NCBI GenBank assembly: GCA_013365365.1
Contig: JABVXU010000988.1
Coordinates: forward strand, 1 to 12,768
Direction: 5' to 3'
Source: Cruorifilaria tuberocauda
Lineage: Eukaryota > Nematoda > Chromadorea > Rhabditida > Onchocercidae
DNA: 12,768 nucleotides
In this document: in pieces, positions 1-10,891 of the stretch
How positions within the stretch are numbered: position 1 is the first letter of the stretch
Layout: each line of letters opens with the position of its first letter
Notes under the pieces: generated by a model
Databases searched by the model: none
The model's input: only the letters and a program-made list of their open reading frames with translations
What the model was told of the DNA's origin: nothing
Position numbers and translations under genes: made by a program

Positions 1-115
1 ATGTGATCATAGATATACCTCCAAACAGATCTATTTCTTCACCATCGAAATCCTAAATAACACTACTGTTTGTCACTTTTGGTGGTGCTAACCGAATAAA
101 TAACCTCAACTATAA

Positions 116-1179
116 ATGTTACGGGATCTATTCTTTGAATTATTCCCCAATTTCACTCCACAAATGCTGTTTTATAATCTACAAAATATTAAACAGCAAG
201 TAAGCTTCCATTCTTCACTTCCTGGTACTATAAACCCATATTTATTAGTAATTCCATCATATTCCTATGTTACTCTAGGCTGCTAGCTTTTTTTGTTATT
301 ATCGTGAAATCAAATTGCATCACTTTCAAAACTGTTCCCTTCTACAGATGATCTCAGCACAAGTTAGACTACTTATCCTGAAAGAAGCAGATATGGAGGA
401 ACAATATTCCGTCTTTTCACAAATAATTGCGCTACAGAAGGAAGTGGAACAACAACTATTTTTCTACGTCGTTGCATCGAGACACGATGAAGTACCACAA
501 TTTCGTAACTGGATGGAAAAGCAAGATACGACTTATGGACCGTTATATGCGAGAACATTGTAAGTTATCATTTAACTTCACTTCCATCTTAGGATTTCAC
601 CAGCGTATCTGCTTGGCTGATGCATGAAATAGCACCCATATTGATTTTCAGATGTTCACGCATTTTTTTACAATTTCGAATATTGCCGAGTATTTTAGAG
701 AAGATTTCCTTCCAATTTTTGTCATAATCTTTTCTGCGAATTTTAATTATCATCAGTCATGTAATAATATGCTAGTTTTCGAATCATTTGGATGTTTGTC
801 GTATATTTATATCATGCTACTTCTAGGTTAGATGATTCGCTAAGCATTGTTTCGAGTTTAGAGTAGCCAAGAGTACGAAAATTAAAATTACTATATGTAC
901 TATTTTAGCAAACAATGTCAAGATGAACTGAGCTGGAAACCCGATCTGTTGTATCCACCTTATCTTCTGCATCGATCTCCTGTCCCGCTGTCCCTAAGAC
1001 CTCCATCATCTCATATGACCACTTTTTCTCGTGGTCTACAAAATCGACCTAGTATAGATTGCAGATTTCTAGGCGAAACGGAAAATTTCAATATGCCAGT
1101 CCTCCATGATCTACCGCCAATAGTTTCTCCAAATTTTATGGATTTCGGGCTACCATTGCCATTACTACAACTTCCATAG
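116..1179 (+). CDS. Unrecognised coiled-coil protein, proline-rich C-terminus, 188 aa, three exons
   Basis: I rebuilt this gene from splice signals: exons 116-199, 348-559 and 909-1179, with donors CAA|GTAAGC and CATT|GTAAGT and acceptors TTCTACAG and TATTTTAG. The exon lengths (84, 212 and 271 nt) join in frame to a TAG stop at 1177. The start at 116 is the first ATG after an in-frame TAA at 113. Residues about 18-66 are rich in Gln, Glu, Leu and Ile (KQQMISAQVRLLILKEADME is typical) and look like an amphipathic coiled coil. From about residue 110 the chain is rich in Pro, Ser and Leu (YPPYLLHRSPVPLSLRPPSS) and looks disordered. I see no signal peptide, membrane helix or catalytic motif, and I do not recognise the family. 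A structural or adaptor role is only a guess. The gene model is fairly secure; the function is unknown. An upstream exon before 116 is possible but not needed. Confidence 0.72.
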
Positions 1180-1250
1180 TTCCATGATAGTTTTCGTTTA
1201 CCTTCTTCCTCGGAGAATGAAAATGCGTAAATTATGGCATCATAGTAAAT

Positions 1251-1256
1251 AATAAA
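1251..1256 (+). terminator. Polyadenylation signal AATAAA of the coiled-coil gene
   Basis: A canonical AATAAA hexamer lies 72 bases after the TAG stop at 1177-1179, a usual distance for short nematode 3' UTRs. In DNA this AT-rich the hexamer also occurs by chance, so the position relative to the stop is the main support. Confidence 0.5.
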
Positions 1257-1488
1257 ATATGGTAATCACACTCAATTACTAGCTTATACTTTTGCCTGAT
1301 TGTAAAACAGAAAGTATTTTAAGACAGATGTATAGAATTGTTCCACTTTTTAATCATTTTAAATTTGTTATTATTTCTCTATTTTGATAATTTTAGTTCT
1401 CAAAAGTCTGCTGTTTGATGTTACTTAGGAATAATTGAATGCAGAAATGAAATTTTAACATCAGCAGGAACGGGCTTAATGATAAATT

Positions 1489-1508
1489 TATGCCATGACA
1501 ATGGCATA
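1489..1508. repeat. Small inverted repeat (8-bp arms, 4-base loop)
   Basis: TATGCCAT, GACA, ATGGCATA: eight perfectly paired bases around a tetraloop in non-coding DNA downstream of the coiled-coil gene. It has no U-run like a bacterial terminator and no known role. It may be chance. Confidence 0.5.
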
Positions 1509-2424
1509 CTAAAAAGATCTACTACGAACGAAGATGTTCATAGTTTTGCAATCAATTAAGGCAGCGTTTAATAAGATGACTTCATTTAATTTTCTTTTAA
1601 AATATGTTATATTAGAAAATTTCACGTAACATTCTATTTCTCGCAGTAGAGCTTTGAAATTTTAAATATGTATGAAATGCTTTGTCAAAGGAATATTTAT
1701 TCATCTATTGGATATTAATTTGCAGTATATTCGATAAGTTAATTCGAAGTTTGTAATGTATGATATCTTATCGACGTTCTTGTATTTACGGATTAACTCG
1801 ATACAACGCCTATTCTTTTTTTTCGAAATATTAACTACTACTCACTGTAATTTTAAAACAAAGGAGAAAGAATAGCGGCTCTTTATTTTTTTGAAAAGTC
1901 TATTGAGAAAATAAAGTTTCAAATTATATCCGCCGCTACCTAACATCGTCCACTATGAGATCGCTAAAATCAAAATACAACAGCCATTCAAAAACAAAAT
2001 TTTAAAAACAAAATATTTTAGAATTAGCGATACATTAAAACAAGTGCATTAAAAGCAAGTGAGCGAGTGAACTAAACTTTAAATTCCCCTTCTGATGCAC
2101 TGAAATACTCTTGTTCTAAAATCTTTTTCTAATGAAATGTAAAATATCTTAATTACCAGAGAAATTCGAAGTCAGTAGTAAATGACTGCACCCACACATT
2201 TAATTTCCAGCAGCCGGATAACTGTTCATTCTATTTTCCAATACATGACTATGCACTTTAGTCGATCAGCCTTCAAATTTTATTTGCTTATCAAGTTCAA
2301 AATAAGATTGCTATGTCTGCAAACCAAGTAACACATTTATTTTTAGGACATACAATTTGAAATTTATTGAAGAACAACATTCTCGCAAATATTTGGGATT
2401 ACTTTATAAAAGATGAAAATGAAA

Positions 2425-2444
2425 AATGTGGATCGATCCACATT
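2425..2444. repeat. Perfect 20-bp palindrome
   Basis: AATGTGGATCGATCCACATT equals its own reverse complement with no spacer. It sits in the middle of the 2.1-kb intergenic region. The centre GGATCGATCC is much more GC-rich than the surrounding DNA. It could be a binding site for a dimeric factor, a trace of a mobile element end, or chance. Confidence 0.9.
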
Positions 2445-3409
2445 ATATCAGATTTCACGTAGGTTTTTTGAACCTCTTTTCCAAACATAAAAAAAGACTG
2501 TAGGTGCATGTATACGACTCAGGTAAATAAAACCTCCTTATCAAACTTCGACTATTTTTTTTTTCTTTATTTTGAAAGAGCTGGTACTGAATGAGCGAAT
2601 CTGTCTATCGACTTCCAACTTCCACATGACTAAAAATAAAAGGAAAAATGAAAAAATAAAGTTAAACGAACATTATTCACAAAATAGAACATGTTTGATG
2701 AGATCAAAACTTATATAAAACAAAGAACTTACTCATAGTAAGTGGTCAAAACAGATCAGAAACAGCAATGTACATTGTGATCCGAATCTCACTTTTGAAC
2801 TTACACACCATGATGATATTCTTTACATAGCCTAAGAGTTTGCAAAGTAGTGCCGTAAAAATTTCAAGTACCATTACTACATCTTGTCCTTTTTTATTCC
2901 CAAAACAATTGTTCCTTCTGTCCTTTATCACAAGCCCTTAAGAATTATAACTCTATATTTTGAAATAATTGATACCATTCAAATGCATTTTCAAGCTCTG
3001 GTACTTCAAAGCACAGATTTAATTAAAAATGTTAAAATGCTACTAGGTTAGTAATTCTAGCAATAACTATTATTTTAATCATTAACCAATCCTGGAGGTT
3101 CTTCAACTTTTTTACTAAGGCATACATAATGAAGCATTGTGATTCCTGGTGGAGATACCCATAAAGAAATAGAGAACATGAAAAAGTCAATTTAATAACA
3201 ATGACAGCAACAATAATTGTTTACTATAAACATATCGGCAAGCAGCTGAAAACTATGAAAATATATAGCATCTAACATAAATAAAACGATATGTTATACT
3301 GAATAGGCGAAACATTACTGCACTAATTCTTATGTTTCTAGTGTATATATGGATTGAAATCGATTTCAGAGCGCAGTTTGGTAGAGGGAGCCTGCTTCTC
3401 TCAAAGTAA

Positions 3410-5890
3410 CTACCAAACTTGTTGAAGCTGTTGATTTCGGCTTAAAATTGAACGTACATCAGATGCAAATCGAAGTGCATCCAAAAACGGTAATAATGCT
3501 AACAAACACGTGTCTGTCGGGTCCGAAAACCAAGACCGTATTGGTATTGCATTTTCTGAAAATATTTTTAAAACATTCAGTGAAATGCCACATAAACTTA
3601 AGTTTTTCAACTAATTTTCTAAATAAAGTGCATATTTTCGCATTCTATCCTTGATTCCATGATTTAATTCCTGTTATATTTCTTTGCTTTGCAATTCTTA
3701 CCTTTTGTATTTTAAAAATTCCAGATTCATTAAGCATAAGTGCACAAAATTCATTAAATTATAAGAGAAGATTTTTGATCAATAGGTGATGACAAGAAAT
3801 CGCGAGTAAAAAAAACTATAGCTATATTTATTTATACATAGATATATATTTACTTGACAACATTTTAAATAAAAATCTAGCTTGCAAAAAAAGATTCTAA
3901 TAAGCATGTAAATATATCAGGAATAATAATTCATGAGATTTACAATTTAAAGAATACAGTTATGCCCATAGAAACATATATTGCTCGGAAATATTCAAGG
4001 TTTGAAAACTCACGAGGGAACTTCCGATATGCACTGGGAGAATTATCTAATATAAATATTGATGAAAGATCAGCATGCACGGCAGAAAGATCTTTTGTAT
4101 AACCTCCATAATCCATTGTGCAGTGCTGTCTGAAATATGAAGAAATGATATTAAAAAATTGCGGATATAAACAGAAAAGTACAACTTTCCTAATCTGATA
4201 GTTAGAAAAGCTTGGGTCTGCAGAAAAACATAATAGAGATTCCATATATTATCACATAATATTAGAGATATCACATACGTGTCACATTTAGAGATTTAGA
4301 ATATATCATTTGGTAAGTTTACAGTAGATTTAGCAAATCATGTATACCTGAAATAACGCCTTTGCAGGATGCCTTTACCATTATCAAGTTTATCAGCCAC
4401 CGAACTCCCATAAATTTCCATTGATGCGGTAAAAATAACCAAATCAAACCACTGACTAACCATTGAAAGAAAATAATCAACATGAGGTCGACAATGCACG
4501 AAAAATCGGACAGGATGTCGGTCGATATTCACCTGTAATTATGTAGTTCAATTTCAATTACAGACAACTAATGATTTTAATTTAACTTGATATCACTGGG
4601 AATCTGAAAGTATTCAATTATTCGCAATTTCTTAATGTCTAACAAGAATTACAATGAAAGTTATTGTGACAAGAGTTTGAATTTGTGCCAAACTTTTCAC
4701 AGAAAAACATATTTTTCTGCAATCTTTTCCTATAAAATAACTGAAAAAAGTAACAAAACAAAAAATGGAATCACTCCAGATAGAGAAGAGTTCAAAAAAG
4801 ATTTTAATTATCTTGAGGTAGGCAATTTTGGTGAAAAAATATGAGCGAGGAAATAAAGCTAATCAAGAAATTCGCAATAACATTTGAAAAAAATCATTAT
4901 TAAAATTATGAGCGAATAAGAGAAGCCTTACTCGTAACACAAAATCAGGTGGTGTACCGGGTTTAACCATAGGACGTATAATACCATCATGATGTGAGTG
5001 TATCAGTGTTTCGTCCAAATCAAGCACCAGAATTTTTCGCTTTACTACACCTGAAAAACTTTCACTGTAGATAAATGAATCGGAAAACTTGTTCTAATCA
5101 TCAAATTTCACCTCATGACAAAAAGGTTTTATATTATAACTACAACATCATCATTAATCAATAAACAAAGAAAACTACAGCTTACTTAATCGATGCGCTG
5201 ATAAAGGCGAAAGAGGAACGTACTCGTAACGAATAACTTGATGTTTTCTTACCTGGAATGCAACTATGATTTCTGAACGTAAATGATTTAAAACTATCTA
5301 TGTAGCAACATACATCGCTAGCTGAAATATCATTCTTAGATCCTACGTCTGAATCATCTGCGCTACATTTATAGTTGCACTTAAACAGAATGCTAAAAAA
5401 TAATGTATGAGAAAATTTTGTTGTAACAATCAAAACATTTGATGAAATATTTGTAAATTAAAGGTCCGCTCAACTAATCCCATTAATCCAATCCTTTATT
5501 TTATTTGGTTTATTTCAAATTGAAATGGACCATACTTTTTTTCAATTGAAACCGATCAGAGAATATGAAATAGTAACTATATTCTTATAAAACTAGAATT
5601 ACTGACTTCTATTTTGTACTGAAAGTACACCGTAAAATCTTTGTTATGTTCATTATTAATTAAGTGTATGCTGACGCTTTATTATAAGCATAAGTTTAAT
5701 CGATATTATCACGTGAAATCAGAAATAGAAAGGGAAAACGTACATTGCGATACTGTCTTCGAATAGTATAAGTGATACAGTTGAGCAGACCCAAAGCATA
5801 AAAGCAAAAGGCAGCCAGCAAAGTTTTCATAGCACGAATCAAGGCATTCCGTCCCACAACCATGCTGCCACTATCCCGTCGACGTTTCAT
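3410..5890 (-). CDS. cnep-1: CTD nuclear envelope phosphatase (CTDNEP1/Dullard, CNEP-1 orthologue), 259 aa, six exons
   Basis: A serine/threonine phosphatase of the haloacid dehalogenase (HAD) type, in the nuclear envelope and ER membrane. In animals the family dephosphorylates lipin, which limits membrane lipid synthesis. Exons on the minus strand: 5890-5744, 5252-5186, 5050-4932, 4532-4348, 4129-4014, 3555-3410. Every donor starts GT, every acceptor ends AG, and all phases agree. Residues about 20-41 form the N-terminal membrane helix. Catalytic DLDET is at 82-86, with HSHHDG just after it. FTASMEIYG carries the motif II Thr near 146, Lys185 lies in YTKDLS, and LDNSP is at 200-204. SWFSDPTD and the C-terminal [10 protein letters not shown] are family hallmarks. 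Length compares well with about 244 aa in humans. ATG 5890 follows an in-frame TAA five codons upstream; its basic extension KRRRDSGS is not shared with the human protein, so Met10 or Met21 are possible starts. No lesion is seen. The identification is very secure. Confidence 0.95.
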
Positions 5891-5930
5891 AACTCCTCCA
5901 AATTATTATATTTCACACAAATCTACATAA

Positions 5931-5976
5931 CTCTTCCCTCTCCTTTTCCCTGCAACCCATCTCTCTTTCACTCCTC
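5931..5976 (-). promoter_or_regulatory. GA-rich tract upstream of the phosphatase start
   Basis: On the minus strand, 40-86 bases before the ATG at 5890, the sequence becomes purine-rich and less AT-rich than its surroundings (GAGGAGTGAAAGAGAGATGG, then a run of GGAAAAGGAGAGGGAAGAG). GA-rich tracts are common in nematode and insect promoters, so this may mark the core promoter or 5' UTR. No clear TTTCAG trans-splice acceptor lies next to the ATG. The functional reading is inference. Confidence 0.35.
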
Positions 5977-7427
5977 AAAGGTCAACAACCAAGTCAAGAT
6001 GAACAATCGCGAAATCCTGCTGATAAAACAATGCAACAATTAGTATAAATGAAATTTTATGAAACGCGGTAACCGGAATGCAAATGGTTCATATCTTATG
6101 CGAGACTTCTGATCTATAATATATAAAATCATAAGGTGAGCTGATATATTGTGGCCGAGAATTGTTCTCTCTATATGAATATGAGAGTTGTAATTTATTG
6201 TAAAGACCGTTGAAGAGAGAAAAATAGAAAGAAACCATTCGTTTCTCAACTAATTAGCATGCTAACTGCTATATCTAGGAGAGAAAGTGATTAGAAAGAC
6301 TCCGATATAAACGTCTTCTCCATATTCACAATGAAATAGATGTTCATTTCAACTCTAAGAATCTTTTAGACCTCTTCATGGCACATTTTCTCCAACGTTA
6401 TCCCCTTCATCGTTTTACTGATACAATTCTTTCCATTCTTTTACTTTCTCAAGCTTTAATATTACGATGATTGATTGAAGATGCCTTGATTTTTCGATTC
6501 ATTGCTTTAATTTTTTTCTTTCATTTCCTACGCAACGGACCGTTGAAATTCATTGCTACATTCAGAAAGAAAATTATGAGGACTAGACATCGATCATGAC
6601 TGTTTTATAAGCCGATCTGATGTTTGCAGTGGAATTTGAGTAAATCTCGCTCCCATGATATTATTTTCTCTGAAATTTGTTAAATTGAACATTATTAACA
6701 ACTTTTATTCCTTTCCAGTTCTCAAAACCTTTAAAATGAATCAATGTTTTTAAATTAGGATAATTCTAAAATCACAGGAATATAAGAACAAAAAAATCAA
6801 AATTTAAACTAAAATTCTAAAATCTTAACTCTGTTTTGCAATTATGAAAGTTACTATGAAGCAATATTCTATTTGCAATGAGAATGTATTTATTCGCTCT
6901 AAAAGATCAAACTTAAGCGCTTGTCTTCAAATTTTTTTCCAATAATTGATCTGACCGCTAATCACTCATGATCCATCTGACTTAGGATGATAAGATATCG
7001 GCAGAAAAAAGGACGCAATATTTTTATTCTTTTCGGAATTTTCGAATGGGATGTTAGAAGGATCAAACATAACAATATTTGTTGAGTATTCCAGAAAAAT
7101 TTGTAGACACTAAAATCAAGAATGCGGAAAGCTAATAACGACAACAATAAATACAATGAATGATGGTATCATGTTGGATTAGGAATAAACTTAATGAAAA
7201 GAATCAAAATTTTAATGTGAATCATATCTAATATAAGTCCCATTCAATTCATATAAAAAAATACTGACACTTATCATGAGTAAAATAGGCCGATTAAGAA
7301 GAAATTGCTGAATAGTAATATCATGGGAAGACTTTAATTGGCAGTTGAAAAAAAAATGAGAAATAATAATAGATTTTAAATAATTAAAAAAGTGCTACAA
7401 TTCTATATATCTGTCTTATAATACTTT
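5977..7427. other. Intergenic region between the phosphatase promoter and the transporter 3' end
   Basis: About 1.45 kb of AT-rich DNA with no gene I can support. Short reading frames on the minus strand (6040-6249 and 6962-7156) lack protein-like composition and partner exons. ATTAAA on the minus strand at 7338-7333 could once have been the polyadenylation signal of the transporter. A short inverted repeat, CAACGG-A-CCGTTG, lies at 6533-6545. Confidence 0.55.
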
Positions 7428-8912
7428 CTATTTTACGACCAGGCAGAAATATAAGCGTTTTTGAGCTATTAATTGAGTGTGATTACCACATCCTATTATT
7501 TCACCATCTTTTAAAACAATTATTAAGTCGGCGTTTTGAATTGTTTTCAAACCATGTGCAACCACAATGCAGGTGCGGCCATTACGTGCAGCCACCAGCG
7601 CTTCCTGTATCATCTAAATTTGTATTCATTAGAAACATCAATTAAACTGTAATAATTGTTAAACCTGTCTAAAACAAACTTGATCATCTTCTTTTCAGAG
7701 TTCTAAAATGAAGCAAAAATGAAATAAAAATGTTCAGAATAATAAAAAAATTTCTGCCTTACACCATATTTTCCATTAAATTTTTTTCGATCTGAAACGC
7801 ATGAAAAAAAAAACAATATTATTATAAAAAAATACGCACCTTTTCATTTTCACTCTCCAATGCTCTGGTGGCTTCATCAAGAAGCAGTATTTTTGGATTT
7901 CGTATAATTGCTCTTGCAATTGCAATCCGCTGTTTTTGGCCACCGGACAGCTGACTTCCTTTCGAACCAACAATTGTATCATAACCTTAAAAAAATAACT
8001 CAAGCTTGGAACAAACTCAGTGACAGTGACCATCCAAAAGTGAAATTTAACGTTTAAAAATGAAGCTGAAATTATACATTTTTGGTTTTCTGCTCTACAG
8101 AAATTTAGATATTAATAATTTCATATATTTGGCTCAGATTCATATTAAAACTTTGAATAGAATTTCGATAACATCCTTCACCCTATTTTCTGTAAAATAT
8201 GGATATATTGTTTAAATATCAGAAAAACTCATTTCGACTTTAATATTCGACTTCTGGACTTAAAAACAAACCTGCAATAAGGCAACAATAAAGTCATGAA
8301 TATTGGCTAATTTTGCAGTTGCTCCAATTCGATCCTGCGATGCACCATCCAAGCCATATGCAATATTGTCTTTAATACTTACATTGAATAATGTTGGTTC
8401 TTGATCCACCAGAGCAGTGTGCGATCGAAATCGAATATTGTAACTTTTGATATCATGATCATCAATAAACTTTAAAATTTGATTTAATTAAAGTTGTATA
8501 TAATGCTGGGAATCAAAATTTTAACTGAAAAACTAACGTTCCCTAACTTTCCAACTAAATTTATTTTAAGAATCTATTTTGGATCATTAATGTGAAGCAT
8601 TCAGTGCACTTTTCGAAGGTATGTATAATGTATTTGACCAGCTATCATCGTCAGAATAAAATTTAAAGAATTTAATTTTCATTTTCTAACAAACATTATC
8701 TTGAGATAAGATAAAATTTACCAAAATGCCTTCATTGGAATCATAAAATCGTTCCAACAATTTGATCACCGTATTTTACTACATCCACTTAGTCCAACTA
8801 GTGCTATCTTCTGAGCAAACGTTGTAGACATCGAGAATTTAAGGACTTCATGTTGACGAAGCATTGGATATGAGAAACAAACGTCTTTTAGTTGGATATT
8901 CCCTTTCACTGG
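7428..8912 (-). pseudogene. NBD2 remnant exons of the transporter
   Basis: Exon 8912-8722 has KGNIQLKDVCFSYP, then Walker A as GLSGCSK with a frame break, then KLLERFYDSNEGIL in the next frame. Exon 8469-8272 has the Q-loop ALVDQEPTLFN and NIAYGLDGASQD. Exon 7985-7840 has the signature [16 protein letters not shown] and Walker B KILLLDEA, intact. Exon 7613-7428 has CIVVAHGLKTIQNADLIIVL with the H-loop His, and the natural C-terminus with a TAG stop. Changes at normally conserved places are Gly to Ser in Walker A, SALD to RALE in the D-loop, and AHRLST to AHGLKT after the H-loop. Confidence 0.87.
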
Positions 8913-9635
8913 CTAGAAAAAAAACTTATCGAAATCTCTCCAAGAAAACAATCAGCTATTTCTAAAATCAAAAAGAAGTAAATTCAAATTACAAACCATT
9001 TTATTTGAGAATTAGTTCGTAATACATATGTAGACCAACGAGATTAAAATTTCGGTAGTTGAAAAAACATTTCAAATTTTCTTATTCACTGAATTCTCAC
9101 TTTTCACTTTTTAATAAATTTAAAACAAAAAGCATTTTAGCATTTTGCATATTTAAGGCTGTCTGCAATATTAATTGTTCAAGATAATGGAAACAAGGAT
9201 GAGAAACTCTTTTTAAAGACAAATAGAAAAGTTAAAATCTGCAGTATCAATAGGCAACAGTTTTTCATCAATTTGGATAATTCTTTTAGTCATGAGCTAT
9301 ACAGCGTACTTGATTAGAAAAATAGGAAGATAAACAAAATAACAAATATTTTTTCTACCTGTTGAATGTCATTCTCAGATAAATTGTCTATAAGCGGGAT
9401 GTAATTTTTGATATGGAACGTTAAACTTGCTGAAATGCGCGCTCGTACGTATTCCGGCAAAAAAGATGCTCACGTAAGTACAGTAAACGACGCCACATTC
9501 AGTGCTTCAACTGCCCTATGCGAATAAAAATCATAAATTTTTTCATAAATGTAACCATTCTTAAACTTTACAAGCAAAATGAAATTCGAAACCTTGATTT
9601 AATGGAACTCTATATCACCTAGAGACATGATAAAC

Positions 9636-9658
9636 ATATATATATATATATATATATA
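9636..9658. repeat. (AT)n microsatellite
   Basis: An uninterrupted AT dinucleotide run of 23 bases inside a former intron of the transporter pseudogene. Such runs are common in AT-rich genomes and vary in length between individuals. Confidence 0.95.
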
Positions 9659-10229
9659 CCTTAACCTTAGCAGGTACATTATTATCACACTCAATCTCGT
9701 TCTTATGAACTGTAGAAAACGTTTGTGGATGACTTACTGAAAAACGTAATATAGTTTAGACCATGAATTTCGCACCAACCAAAGACCGGAAAGATAAGAA
9801 ATGGCGAAATGGAAGTGCATGAAACTGACATCGCGTAACTCATTGCTTGCCAAAAACCTGTAGATAAGTATGATTCAGAAATAAAGAAAACTGAGGCCCT
9901 TAATTATATAATATCACATTACAAAATTCATTCGAAATTCTAGAATTATACAGGTATTCAAAATTAATTTCAACCATTTAACTGTCGTTTTTTGGATTCC
10001 AATGTTAACTGTTAAATTCAGAAAAAAGATTTCTTCTGAAGAGCGTTGAATCATGCGAATTTATATTTAGCTTAATAATAATCATGAGTTGTTTTGAAAA
10101 ATTATACCATTAATACCCAATCACTGCATGACGTTCTATTTACGGAACCAGTAAAACAAATCAACGGAAAAGTTTCAAAAAAAGAAATGGAAATTGAAAA
10201 ATTAATTAAAACCTCGTGAAATAGTTCAT

Positions 10230-10507
10230 TTATGTGGTCCTCGTAATGAAAAACAATAAGATTGATATTTTTTTGTCTAGTTAAATACTGCACAGTTCGT
10301 ATATTTTCAATTGGTTCGGAGGCTATCTAAATTAGTCGTCGTAAAATTAGACAAAAAAGATTCTAAATTCATAACGTCACTCAAAAAATACAGGGAGTTT
10401 AGCTATGCGAAAAGGATTCTCAGAAACATTTCAAATTGGAATAGTGCGAAATAAGGTAGTGAATTAATTATTTAAGATACATTCTAATCGTTAAACAAAA
10501 GAGCTAA
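10230..10507. repeat. Diverged direct repeat, copy A (exon 10326-10213 plus flanking intron)
   Basis: Copy A overlaps most of the transporter exon at 10326-10213 and the intron before it. Shared landmarks with copy B (about 10892-11132), in the same order, are GTAATGAAAAACA, GTC-TAAAAT, ACTCAAAAAATA, GTTTAGCT, AGAAACAT and TTAAACAAA. I estimate around 70-75% identity over the best 100 bases, by eye only. Confidence 0.6.
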
Positions 10508-10891
10508 ATGAAATTTGAGATTTGCTTCAAAATCAAATCCTTAGGATTCAGTAATTCTTATGAATTTCATACTTCAAAAAAAAGTAAGAATAACACTAGC
10601 AACTTTTTCGGCTATTTTAGCATCTTTTTGACCTTGAATTTTGAGATACTGCGAGACGCCACTTTGTAAAATGATAAGGATTGTACAAGTAATAAAAGCA
10701 ATACATGCCATTTTCCAATCAAATAAAAATGCTACAGTTATACCTGCACAGAGTGAAATAATTCCTTGTAATACTTCTGCTAGCCGTTGATTGATTGCCT
10801 ACAAATCAGATTTTTTAAGGGATCAAATTACGTTTGATTTCGTGTCAACTAGAAAATTTTAGGTCATGTCGATCAAACTAAAGTTTCCATC

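Larger units (their letters stand above)
1260..3409. other. Intergenic region between two convergent genes
   Basis: About 2.1 kb of AT-rich sequence between the 3' ends of the coiled-coil gene and the phosphatase gene. No reading frame here has protein-like composition together with matching splice sites. It contains a short hairpin at 1489-1508 and a perfect 20-bp palindrome at 2425-2444. On the minus strand, ATTAAA at 3196-3191 is a possible polyadenylation signal for the phosphatase, about 215 bases beyond its stop. AATAAA at 2898-2893 is a more distant alternative. Confidence 0.6.

Noticed and set aside
2746..2931. Minus-strand reading frame of 61 codons
   Set aside because: No homology that I recognise, no matching exon partners, and a length expected by chance.
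3448..3654. Plus-strand reading frame of 68 codons
   Set aside because: It is antisense to the last phosphatase exon.
4635..4844. Plus-strand reading frame of 69 codons
   Set aside because: It lies inside an intron of the phosphatase gene on the opposite strand, with lysine- and asparagine-rich composition typical of AT-rich non-coding DNA.
6962..7156. Hydrophobic minus-strand reading frame
   Set aside because: The hydrophobicity follows from T-rich codons; there are no family motifs and no splice partners.
7776..8033. Long minus-strand reading frame across the NBD2 signature exon
   Set aside because: It is an out-of-phase reading. The frame one base away gives LSGGQ and Walker B inside matching splice sites.
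9428..9475. Possible small intron (GTGAGC to TTTCAG) that would remove the TGA at 9472-9470
   Set aside because: It would also remove PEYVRARISA, a motif conserved in the family, so it is coding sequence and the TGA is a real nonsense codon.
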